Source: an uncultured Candidatus Nemicrothrix sp.
GTDB taxonomy: Bacteria > Actinomycetota > Acidimicrobiia > Acidimicrobiales > UBA8592
DNA length: 19,468 nt
Direction of reading: 5' to 3'
Assembly: GCA_913046155.1 (NCBI GenBank)
Contig: CAJWRY010000015.1
Location: forward strand, 1-19,468
A program made the translations under genes and the position numbers. The notes beneath the pieces are model-generated. The model had not been told where the DNA came from, searched no databases, and saw only the letters and a program-made list of their open reading frames with translations. This document shows, in pieces, positions 7,697 to 15,182 of the stretch. Each line of letters opens with the position of its first letter. The stretch's first letter is position 1.

Positions 7697-8170
7697 ATGT
7701 TCAACTTTCAAGATATTTACCACATAGGGATTCGTGTCCCTAATCTTGAGGAAGCTATGGATGAAATGGGTTCATCTCTTGGTATCAGCTGGGCGGAACC
7801 AGTGCACACAGAAGCACAATCAGTTTGGACTCCATCTGAAGGGCAACAAAAGCTTCCGCTTAAATTTGTCTACTCATGTGATGGTCCACAGCATCTAGAA
7901 CTCCTTGAAGGACCAATTAATTCAGTTTGGGACGGGAGTGAAGATTCTGGAGTCCATCATGTTGGTGTTTGGGTAGATAATGTCGCGAGCGAGACCGAAC
8001 GCTTTCTTGAGGACGGATGGACTTTGCTTGCAGCCTCCACTTCTCCGGAAGAAGGTTACGGTGGATACACCTATGTTGCCCCTCAGAGTGGAACCATCAT
8101 TGAGTTAGTTTCACGAGCAATGCTTCCAAGATTTGAACAATGGTGGGCAGGTGGCTCCCTAACTAAGTAA
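7697..8170 (+). CDS. VOC superfamily (glyoxalase/dioxygenase fold) protein
   Basis: 157 aa with two beta-alpha-beta-beta-beta modules. The first starts with YHIGIRVPNLEEAM (8-21) and the second with HHVGVWVDNV (87-96). All four metal-ligand positions of the fold are filled: H9, E68 (HLELLEG), H88 and E136 (IIELV). The fold is used by glyoxalase I, methylmalonyl-CoA epimerase and extradiol dioxygenases. The complete ligand set argues for an active metal enzyme rather than a binding protein. AGAAAGG precedes the ATG. The start is three bases after the Rieske stop, so the two are co-transcribed and probably act on the same substrate. The 3' end overlaps the convergent LLM gene by 8 bases. The precise reaction is not determinable from sequence. 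Confidence 0.88.
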   Translation: MFNFQDIYHIGIRVPNLEEAMDEMGSSLGISWAEPVHTEAQSVWTPSEGQQKLPLKFVYSCDGPQHLELLEGPINSVWDGSEDSGVHHVGVWVDNVASETERFLEDGWTLLAASTSPEEGYGGYTYVAPQSGTIIELVSRAMLPRFEQWWAGGSLTK

Positions 8171-9071
8171 AGAGATCAAATAATTCTTCAAAGGCTTTGA
8201 ATTGCCCTCCATCTGTTGAGGAAGGTACCAAGATTGGGGTTTCTAAACCGGTTTCGTACCACTTTTCTATGCCTTCTCTGACTTCTGAGGCTGAGCCAAA
8301 AAGTGATACGTCTTCTAACCATTTATCTGTCATTAAACTTGGAAGGGACGCATAATCTTTCTTTGATAACGCTACTTCTATCCGTTCCATCTCACTTTCG
8401 TAGCCAACTGATTTCCAATAGTTTCGATAGTTTGGAAGACCAACATACATGCTTAGCGTCTTGCGATTTACTGACGCTGCCGCTTCCCTATCCGAAGAGA
8501 TACAGGTTGGAATCATCCCACCGATAAAGAAATCATCCAGAGGTTTTTGATTCTCGTTCATTCGCTGTAAAGACCCTGCGATAGCGCTTCTCGCAGCATT
8601 AGCGAATACAATTCCGTCAGATTCTCGGGCACCTAACATCATCATTTTATCTCTCATAGCTGCGATAATAATGGGAGGTAATTCTCCGACCCGTTTCGCC
8701 TCTTTATATGAGCGGATGAACTTTTGGGTATCTTCAAGAGGCCTACCTGTTGAAATTGAAAGCCGATCATTCATTGGTCCATGGCTGACCCCGATACCCA
8801 AACGAAATCGTCCAGCCGATATCTCATGTATATATGAGGCCGACGCAGCGTAATCTTGAACGTGGCGTGTGTAGATATTTACGATTGAGGTTCCAAACGC
8901 AATACTGTCGGTATTTTCTGCAATGCTCTGGCATAGCCCCATTGCATCACCAAAGCTAGGGCAATAAATCCCCGAAAAGCCCCTCTTCTCAATCTCAACT
9001 GCTAGGTCAAGCGTAGCTCCCCGCCGAGATGGTACAGCTGAGAGCGAAACTGCTGGAAGTCTATTATTCAA
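8163..9071 (-). CDS. LLM-class flavin-dependent oxidoreductase
   Basis: 302 aa luciferase-like monooxygenase family protein (F420- or FMN-dependent TIM barrel). It begins LPAVSLSAVPSRRG, continues with IYCPSFGDAMGL and FGTSIVNIYTRHV, and carries the family signature SAGRFRLGIGVSH around residues 85-97. An upstream reading frame exists to 9194 but lies entirely inside the upstream acyl-CoA dehydrogenase. I therefore chose the TTG at 9071, which overlaps that gene's stop by 8 bases and has GGGGAT just upstream. The pair looks translationally coupled. Members oxidise or reduce a wide range of substrates (F420-dependent dehydrogenases, monooxygenases for desulfurisation or degradation), and the substrate here is unknown. 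Pairing with an acyl-CoA dehydrogenase and facing a Rieske operon suggests a catabolic role. Confidence 0.87.
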   Translation of the reverse strand: MNNRLPAVSLSAVPSRRGATLDLAVEIEKRGFSGIYCPSFGDAMGLCQSIAENTDSIAFGTSIVNIYTRHVQDYAASASYIHEISAGRFRLGIGVSHGPMNDRLSISTGRPLEDTQKFIRSYKEAKRVGELPPIIIAAMRDKMMMLGARESDGIVFANAARSAIAGSLQRMNENQKPLDDFFIGGMIPTCISSDREAAASVNRKTLSMYVGLPNYRNYWKSVGYESEMERIEVALSKKDYASLPSLMTDKWLEDVSLFGSASEVREGIEKWYETGLETPILVPSSTDGGQFKAFEELFDLFT

Positions 9072-10278
9072 TACGCATCCCCGAGATGGCCCTACTAACA
9101 ACCAGTTGTTGAATTTGCTCTGTCCCTTCAAAAATGTCGTGTATTTTTGCGTCTCGATGCCATCGCTCAACTGGATATTCCCTTGTGTAGCCATAGCCGC
9201 CCAATATTTGTATTGCTCGTTCGGTTACCCAAGTAGCGACCCTTCCGGCCTTTAATTTAGCCATAGAACCCTCAGCATTCTCAAATTGCCCATTTTTCCC
9301 GAGCCATGCTGCCCGCCAAGCTAACATCCTTGCTGCATCAATTTCCGTTGCCATATCAGCGAGCATAAAAGCAATTCCCTGATTCTGGATTATTGGCCTA
9401 CCAAATGCATAACGCTCTTTGGCATATTCGAGAGAATATTCATACGCTGCGCGAGCTACACCGATAGCCTGTGCAGCAACTGCCGGCCTTGTGGCCTCAA
9501 ACGTTTGCATAGCTGCCTGAGCATTACCTCGTTTACCTTCTCTTACTCGCGCAAGTCGCTCATCAAGTTTTTCTTTTCCGCCTAATAAACATCTACCGGG
9601 AACCCTAACATTCTCAAGCACAACCTCAGCCGTATGGCTAGCACGGATACCGTGCTTCTTATACTTTTGCCCCTGAGAAAGTCCGGGAGTGTTCGGGGGA
9701 ACGACGAAACTGGCATGACCCTTAGAACCTAGTTCAGGGTCCACGACTCCGATAACCACATGGATGTCTGCTATCCCACCATTAGTGATCCAAGCCTTGG
9801 TCCCATTGAGGACCCACTCATCTGAAGCCTCATCGTATTTTGCAGAAAGTCTGTAACCTCCCACATCTGAACCAGCATCTGGCTCCGAAGCACAAAATGC
9901 TCCGATCTTTAGATCTTGGGCGTCACCATAGCATTGCGGGACCCACTCTATTACTTGATCTCTCGAACCTGAAGCAAGAATTCCCGCAGCAGCTAAACCT
10001 GAGCCCATAATTGCCATTCCAATTCCTGCATCGCCCCAAAAAAGCTCTTCTATTGCGACCGGCATTGTTAGACCTGTGGGGTCATTAGACATCATTTCTG
10101 CCATAAATTCCCATCCATATAGGCCTATCTCAGCCGCCTGTTCAACGATTGGGTAAGGAAATTCTTCTCTCTCATCCCATTCTTCTGCCGCAGGTCTCAC
10201 TACGTCTTCGGCAAACCCATGCACCCAACTTTGAATACCTATTTGATCGTCGCTTAACTTTAAAGAAAAATCACTCAT
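9064..10278 (-). CDS. Acyl-CoA dehydrogenase
   Basis: 404 aa FAD enzyme introducing an alpha,beta double bond into an acyl-CoA. Visible are CASEPDAGSDVGG and TKAWITNGGIADI (the FAD and substrate-binding motifs of the middle domain), RYAFGRPI, and GGYGYTREYPVERWHRDAK followed by the catalytic Glu384 in IFEGTEQIQ. A charged insert (KEKLDERLARVREGKR) before the C-terminal helical domain is typical of a subgroup of long or branched-chain dehydrogenases rather than a defect. The start is supported by AGAGGT (10286-10291) seven bases before ATG. It is the first gene of a two-gene unit with the LLM oxidoreductase and is divergent from valS. Chain-length specificity cannot be read from the sequence. 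Confidence 0.92.
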   Translation of the reverse strand: MSDFSLKLSDDQIGIQSWVHGFAEDVVRPAAEEWDEREEFPYPIVEQAAEIGLYGWEFMAEMMSNDPTGLTMPVAIEELFWGDAGIGMAIMGSGLAAAGILASGSRDQVIEWVPQCYGDAQDLKIGAFCASEPDAGSDVGGYRLSAKYDEASDEWVLNGTKAWITNGGIADIHVVIGVVDPELGSKGHASFVVPPNTPGLSQGQKYKKHGIRASHTAEVVLENVRVPGRCLLGGKEKLDERLARVREGKRGNAQAAMQTFEATRPAVAAQAIGVARAAYEYSLEYAKERYAFGRPIIQNQGIAFMLADMATEIDAARMLAWRAAWLGKNGQFENAEGSMAKLKAGRVATWVTERAIQILGGYGYTREYPVERWHRDAKIHDIFEGTEQIQQLVVSRAISGMRIE

Positions 10279-10349
10279 ATTGGTTACCTCTTGAATCTAA
10301 TCTAAGTCTAGGGGTGCCAAAGCAGAAATAAATAGTGATATGCGTCTCA

Positions 10350-10391
10350 TTGTTTCTAGGAAGTCTACGCGATAATGGAAATTCGCCATTA
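10350..10391 (+). promoter_or_regulatory. Candidate valS promoter region with inverted repeat
   Basis: In the 126-base divergent gap, TTGTTT (10350-10355) and GATAAT (10371-10376) are 15 bases apart, a short but possible sigma70-type spacing. An inverted repeat TAATGG (10373-10378) / CCATTA (10386-10391) with a 7-base loop overlaps the -10 side. An alternative -10, TAACAT (10390-10395), lies nine bases before the ATG and would give an almost leaderless mRNA. No T-box leader motif is visible. Weak evidence. Confidence 0.25.
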
Positions 10392-10404
10392 ACATGCCAT
10401 AAGA

Positions 10405-13400
10405 ATGGCAGATATGACTAACCAAGAGAAACTTCAGAAATCGTACAACCCTCCAGATGTTGAAGAAGCGATTAGTGAACTATGGAACCAAAACGGATCA
10501 TTCGATGCCCATGTGGGATCAACCAGCGATACGGCTTTCTCTATAGTCATCCCACCACCGAACGTGACTGCTGCTCTCCATCTAGGTCATGCCTTAAATA
10601 ACACGTTGCAAGATGTTCTCATCAGATACCATCGCATGGCGGGATATTCAACGTTGTGGATGCCAGGAACAGACCATGCCGGAATCGCGACACAGACTGT
10701 TGTTGAGAAAAGGCTAATAAATGACGGAACTTCACGTCTTGAAATAGGAAGAGACGCCTTCGTTCAAAGAACCCAAGAATGGAAGAATGAATACGAGAAA
10801 ATCATCATTGATCAACTAATCGCAATGGGAGCATCATGCGATTTTAATCGGACTCGATTCACGATGGATGATCTCTGCGCAACAGCCGTCAGGCACGCAT
10901 TTTTCACTCTCTTTAAAGATGGACTGATCTACAGAGGGAAAAGGCTCGTCAATTGGGATCCAGTGACAATGACAGCTTTGGCAGACGACGAAGTGGAAAT
11001 GGAAGAAATTGAAGGATCAATGTGGTATCTCAAGTATCCATTGGAGGATGACACAGGATATGTGACTGTCGCTACCACTCGACCTGAAACGATGCTAGGA
11101 GACACAGCAGTGGCGGTGAACCCAAAAGATCCTCGTGCCTCAGAACTCGTAGGCAAAATGGTTCGTTTACCAATTGTTGGAAGATTGATCCCTATCATTG
11201 CTGACGACTACGTAATCATGGCAGATTCTGATAGCAACGATCCAAAAGCGCAATTTGCCTCAGGATTTCTCAAAGTAACACCTGCCCATGATCCCAATGA
11301 CTGGGAGATAGGTGTAAGGCACAATTTGGATGTTATTAATGTTATGGCTCCTGACGCATCAATATCGGAGAATTACGGATGGGATGATCCGTCGAAAGAA
11401 GCTAAACCGTTCATTGGTCTCAGCAGAGATGATGCCCGTACCGCGATCATTGACTGGTTTAGCGAAAATAACCTACTTGCTGACGTGAAACCCTACACTC
11501 ACTCTGTTGGGCATTCGTATAGAAGCCACGTACCCATAGAACCGTGGCTGAGTTCCCAATGGTATGTTGCCGTCACAGATGATAAGTTACGCGGTTCTGC
11601 TTTGCGGGCGCAGGACCCCTCTCAGGCTCCTAATCTCCCTCAGGGTGTTGAAGACCGCAGCAAAGATGAAGATGATGGAGACGGGGAGTTAACTTTTTTC
11701 CCTGAACGATATGCCAAAACATATTACTCGTGGCACGAGGGAATTAGAGACTGGTGCATTTCACGACAACTATGGTGGGGACATCAAATACCAGTATGGG
11801 TAAGAACAGTCCCAGAAAATAAAACTGAATTCGAAGCATACGAGGATGATTCTGCAGTAGCTGACAGCGAGTGGGTACGAAGAGGTGCTGCTCACAAAAT
11901 ACGACGAACTGAAGAGGGCCTAATAGAAGAATCTATTTGCGTGCCCCCTCAAAGCACCTTACAGCGCTTAGAAAGACCTGAAAGTATTTCAGAATCTGAT
12001 TTGATTGACCTTCTTGAGAATCAAGGGTTTGAACGTGATCCGGATGTGCTAGATACTTGGTTCTCTTCGGCGCTGTGGCCCTTATCAACGATGGGATGGC
12101 CTTGGCCTGAAGACTTCCCTGAAACTGAGGGTTTGCTAGATTTCTATAATCCTACATCTGTGCTTTCAACTGCTCGCGAAATCATTACCTTATGGGTAAG
12201 CAGAATGGTCATGTTTAATCGCTACTTCCTCAACGGACGCCTCCCTTTCAAAGACGTTTTCATTCACGCAATGGTTCAAGACGGTCATGGTCAGAAGATG
12301 TCAAAAAGCCTAGGTAATGGAGTGGACCCTCGCGACATAATTTTCAGCCATGGAGCAGACGCAATGCGATTTACCTTGGTCCAAATGACAACTGATACTC
12401 AAGATGTTCGAATGCCTGTTGAAATGGTATGCCCACACTCAGGTGTATCCTTTGAACCAGAATTCGTCCGGACCCAAGCGGGTCATCTAGTTGCTGCTCC
12501 CATTCAAGTATCACCACAAGATGACAGCAAGCAAATGGTCAGCGCTTACGGTGCCGCTTCCGGAGTTGCTGAACCAGATAAACAAACACCGCTGGCGAGG
12601 AACACCTCATCTAAATTTGATTTAGGAAGAAATTTCGCTAACAAGCTCTGGAACGCAACCCGATTTGCATTAAACAGAATCGATGAAGGGCTCGTTAAGG
12701 ACATTGATCTAGCAAATAGGCCGTTCATAGATAAATGGATTTTTGCGCGACTAGATGAAACGGTCCAGAAATTAGAAGAATCAATGGACAAATATCAATT
12801 TAATATTTTTGCTGACACGCTTTATGATTTCGTTTGGCACGACGTCTGCGATCGGTATTTGGAAGCTGTGAAGCCATCTATTGATAGTGACCCTGAACAG
12901 CAAATGGTTCTAGCTAACCTTCTTAATGCTGTATTAAGAATAATGCATCCGGTTTGCCCGTTTGTAACAGAGGCTCTTTGGCCGCACGTTCGTCAAGCAA
13001 CAAGCTCTACAGTCGGAGGTGTTGAACTGCCTGATAAAGAAATACTTGCGACTGCTTCATGGCCAAAAATTGAGATAACTCAGAGCCTTTCGGCCTCTCT
13101 AATCAATGACTTCAACAGCGCTGACCAACTCGTTTCGCTTATTAGATCTACGAGAGCAGAACAAAAAGTCAAACCAAAACAAACTATTGAACTTTATGCC
13201 CCGGATCCGGTACTTGACCTACTCGAAAGGGTAAATGGATATGTTCAGATTCTTGCGGGTATCGGGGAAGTCAAACCACTACTGGAAGCTCCGAGTAATG
13301 GTTCTACTGTTATTACTTTTGAAGGAGCAGAAATAAGAATCTCAGGATTAAATAGTGACATTGACTTGAATGCTCAGAAAGTTCGTCTTGAAAAACTGAT

Positions 13401-13563
13401 AGTAGATAAAGAAAAACAAATTAGTGGCTTTAAAGGACGATTGAGCAACGAAGGTTATCTATCGAATGCTAAACCAGAAGTCATTGAGGAAACGCGAAAC
13501 TTGCTTGCCTTAGCGGAAGCAGATCTTGAGGCTGCACAACGTTCTCTAGCAAACCTGGATTAG
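10405..13563 (+). CDS. valS: Valyl-tRNA synthetase
   Basis: 1052 aa class Ia synthetase charging tRNA-Val with valine. HIGH motif as HLGH (59-62), KMSKS exact at 631-635, the CP1 editing-domain signature TTRPETMLGDTAVAV around 225-240, RDWCISRQLWWGH, and DVLDTWFSSALWP mark it clearly. The C-terminal ~70 residues form the coiled coil typical of ValRS (KLIVDKEKQISGFKGRL). It is about 100 residues longer than the E. coli enzyme (951). Extra segments are an acidic linker before FFPERYAKTYYSW, a ~45-residue enlargement between IPVWV and VLDTWFSS, and ~60 residues (about 675-738, with VCPHSG) between the KMSKS region and GRNFANKLWNA. The start has no clear Shine-Dalgarno sequence, and the ATG at 10414 is a possible alternative. 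It ends 7 bases from the convergent mscS stop. Confidence 0.97.
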   Translation: MADMTNQEKLQKSYNPPDVEEAISELWNQNGSFDAHVGSTSDTAFSIVIPPPNVTAALHLGHALNNTLQDVLIRYHRMAGYSTLWMPGTDHAGIATQTVVEKRLINDGTSRLEIGRDAFVQRTQEWKNEYEKIIIDQLIAMGASCDFNRTRFTMDDLCATAVRHAFFTLFKDGLIYRGKRLVNWDPVTMTALADDEVEMEEIEGSMWYLKYPLEDDTGYVTVATTRPETMLGDTAVAVNPKDPRASELVGKMVRLPIVGRLIPIIADDYVIMADSDSNDPKAQFASGFLKVTPAHDPNDWEIGVRHNLDVINVMAPDASISENYGWDDPSKEAKPFIGLSRDDARTAIIDWFSENNLLADVKPYTHSVGHSYRSHVPIEPWLSSQWYVAVTDDKLRGSALRAQDPSQAPNLPQGVEDRSKDEDDGDGELTFFPERYAKTYYSWHEGIRDWCISRQLWWGHQIPVWVRTVPENKTEFEAYEDDSAVADSEWVRRGAAHKIRRTEEGLIEESICVPPQSTLQRLERPESISESDLIDLLENQGFERDPDVLDTWFSSALWPLSTMGWPWPEDFPETEGLLDFYNPTSVLSTAREIITLWVSRMVMFNRYFLNGRLPFKDVFIHAMVQDGHGQKMSKSLGNGVDPRDIIFSHGADAMRFTLVQMTTDTQDVRMPVEMVCPHSGVSFEPEFVRTQAGHLVAAPIQVSPQDDSKQMVSAYGAASGVAEPDKQTPLARNTSSKFDLGRNFANKLWNATRFALNRIDEGLVKDIDLANRPFIDKWIFARLDETVQKLEESMDKYQFNIFADTLYDFVWHDVCDRYLEAVKPSIDSDPEQQMVLANLLNAVLRIMHPVCPFVTEALWPHVRQATSSTVGGVELPDKEILATASWPKIEITQSLSASLINDFNSADQLVSLIRSTRAEQKVKPKQTIELYAPDPVLDLLERVNGYVQILAGIGEVKPLLEAPSNGSTVITFEGAEIRISGLNSDIDLNAQKVRLEKLIVDKEKQISGFKGRLSNEGYLSNAKPEVIEETRNLLALAEADLEAAQRSLANLD

Positions 13564-13570
13564 CGTCAAT

Positions 13571-14608
13571 TTACTTTTCTTGCTTAACCCATACAGTGCG
13601 CTGTGGGAATGGCATCTCGATACCTTCTGCGTCAAAAGCTTCTTTGATACGAATTCTTAGCTCGCGTGCCACAGCCCATTGCTCGGATGGGTCTGTCTTC
13701 GCAACCAATCGAAGAGTAATACCATCAATTCCAAGATTCTGAACTCCCGTAACTTTAGGTTGCTCAATAATATCTCCATCAACGAAACTATCATCGTGCC
13801 AAAGATCATCGGCGACGTCTTGCATAACCTGCTGAGCTTTTCTCAAATCAGTATCGTAGGCGACGTCTATATCCAGAACAGCCCTTGACCAAACCTGTGA
13901 CCGATTCCCCACTCGCGCTATTTCGCCATTTGGGATATACCATACGCTCCCGTTTGTATCCCTGAGTATCGTCGTTCTGAGAGTCATCCTTTCTACTGTT
14001 CCAGAGGCAAGGCCAACATCGACGGAATCCCCCACTCCGTATTGGTCCTCGACAAGCATGAACATTCCAGATAGAAAGTCTTTGACGATAGATTGAGCGC
14101 CAAACCCAACTGCTACTCCGACAATACCAGCACCTGCAATTAGTGGTCCAAGATTTATACCTATCTCACCAAGAGAAATGAGCACAGCAACTGTCCAGAT
14201 TACTAAGTTAGCAATACTTGAAAGAACGGAAGTTAAAGTTTCAGTTCTTGCTTTCGTTCTTAGATCAGATTGCTCACCCTGAAGGACATTGCTGGCCCGA
14301 ACTTTGTCTTTAATCTTTTCGATTCCTTTTATTTTTTGTAATTGTGTAAGCGCTCGATTCTCTCTTTCAGCAGTGAGACGCTCACCAAAATGGACGATAG
14401 CTCTTTTAACAATTCTTGAGCCTACAAAAGCCACCAGAAGAACGATAAGAATAGTCAATGGTTTATCGACGGCCCAGCCGATTATTGATGAAAGCGTTGC
14501 ATTTCCTGAAGCATCGTAAACCCATTCACAAATCTGACCTGGGTCATTGCCACATGCATCAATAAGGTCATCACTCACAGATTGTAAAGGAATTTGATCA
14601 AAGGACAT
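13571..14608 (-). CDS. MscS-family small-conductance mechanosensitive channel
   Basis: 345 aa inner-membrane channel that opens under membrane tension and protects against hypo-osmotic shock. Hydrophobic segments are near residues 45-65, 125-145 and 150-175. The pore-lining TM3 is glycine/alanine-rich (GPLIAGAGIVGVAVGFGAQS), followed by the hallmark VKDFLSGMFMLVEDQYGVGD of the beta-domain. The C-terminal cytosolic alpha/beta domain ends in EGIEMPFPQRTVWV, a classic MscS ending. A charged helical stretch (75-120) between TM1 and TM2 is longer than in E. coli MscS (286 aa), accounting for the greater length. It has no Shine-Dalgarno sequence; the TACGCT box six bases before the ATG suggests a leaderless mRNA. 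Confidence 0.93.
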   Translation of the reverse strand: MSFDQIPLQSVSDDLIDACGNDPGQICEWVYDASGNATLSSIIGWAVDKPLTILIVLLVAFVGSRIVKRAIVHFGERLTAERENRALTQLQKIKGIEKIKDKVRASNVLQGEQSDLRTKARTETLTSVLSSIANLVIWTVAVLISLGEIGINLGPLIAGAGIVGVAVGFGAQSIVKDFLSGMFMLVEDQYGVGDSVDVGLASGTVERMTLRTTILRDTNGSVWYIPNGEIARVGNRSQVWSRAVLDIDVAYDTDLRKAQQVMQDVADDLWHDDSFVDGDIIEQPKVTGVQNLGIDGITLRLVAKTDPSEQWAVARELRIRIKEAFDAEGIEMPFPQRTVWVKQEK

Positions 14609-14614
14609 AGAGAA

Positions 14615-14620
14615 AGCGTA
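14615..14620 (-). promoter_or_regulatory. Predicted leaderless -10 box of the mscS-family gene
   Basis: On the minus strand TACGCT (14620 to 14615) is followed by TTCTCT (six bases) and ATG, the same layout as at the molybdoenzyme, DUF454 and SDR genes. No convincing -35 is seen and there is no Shine-Dalgarno sequence. Confidence 0.4.
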
Positions 14621-14673
14621 GAGAGTCCAGTCTTCGTCTTTGGTGATGGTAACGAAAAAAAATCGCGACGAGC

Positions 14674-14762
14674 TTATATATTCTTCTGTATCTAGAAATA
14701 TTAAGTTTTATTATGGTATTTTCATAGATTTTATTAGAATAAAGCTAGAAAAGTATATATTT
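14674..14762 (+). promoter_or_regulatory. Very AT-rich upstream region of the mod operon with short direct repeats
   Basis: This 89-base stretch is much richer in A and T than its surroundings. It holds three short direct repeats: TATATATT at 14675-14682 and 14754-14761, CTAGAAA at 14692-14698 and 14745-14751, and TTTTATTA at 14706-14713 and 14729-14736. Promoter candidates include TAGAAT (14736-14740 region) without a good -35. It is the only place from which the HTH-MOP/modABC operon can be transcribed, so an operator here is plausible. Repeats this short in AT-rich DNA can arise by chance. Confidence 0.35.
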
Positions 14763-14770
14763 AGGTGATT

Positions 14771-15157
14771 ATGGATAATTTACGCATTGGCCAAGTAGCT
14801 AATCTCATTGCAGTGAGCACTGACACAGTAAGAACATGGATAGACGAAGGAAAAATTCCATCCAGCAGAACCAGCGGAGGACACAGAATAATCAAGGGAG
14901 CAGATCTCGCTAAATTCTTGACTGACTCTAACAATGACCCCTCCATAACTACGCATTTATCTGCCCGAAATCGATTCCTAGGCCTCGTTACAAAAGTGAA
15001 AAAAGATAATGTAATGGCTCAAATCGAGATACAAGCTGGCGGTCAGAGAATAGTGTCTTTAATCTCTTCAGAGGCCGCAGAGGCAATGAAACTAAAACCC
15101 GGAGTTATCGCTGCCGCAGTTATCAAGTCAACAAACGTAGTTGTTGAGCTCCCCTGA
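14771..15157 (+). CDS. HTH DNA-binding protein fused to a MOP/TOBE molybdate-binding domain
   Basis: 128 aa with two parts. Residues 4-50 form an excisionase/MerR-type winged helix-turn-helix (LRIGQVANLIAVSTDTVRTW, then the wing TSGGHRI at 34-40 and DLAKFL). Residues ~63-128 form a single MOP (TOBE) domain, starting SARNRFLGLVTKV and ending VIKSTNVVVELP, which binds molybdate or tungstate. Such two-domain proteins are widespread in Actinomycetota and are expected to sense molybdate, as ModE does with a different HTH; regulation of modABC is inferred from position (25 bases upstream of modA). ATG at 14771 is preferred, with AGG at 14763-14765; a GTG at 14765 in the same frame is possible. There is no phage context, so an excisionase role is unlikely. 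Confidence 0.88.
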   Translation: MDNLRIGQVANLIAVSTDTVRTWIDEGKIPSSRTSGGHRIIKGADLAKFLTDSNNDPSITTHLSARNRFLGLVTKVKKDNVMAQIEIQAGGQRIVSLISSEAAEAMKLKPGVIAAAVIKSTNVVVELP

Positions 15158-15182
15158 CTCTACTCGAAGGATAATTTCCAGA

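Noticed and set aside
9072..9194. Upstream extension of the LLM oxidoreductase frame to an ATG at 9194
   Set aside because: These 41 codons overlap the conserved catalytic end of the acyl-CoA dehydrogenase in another frame and have no similarity to LLM N-termini.
14771..14920. Excisionase-like HTH as a sign of a prophage or integrative element
   Set aside because: The HTH is fused to a MOP domain and sits in the molybdate operon. No integrase, attachment site or other phage gene is visible.
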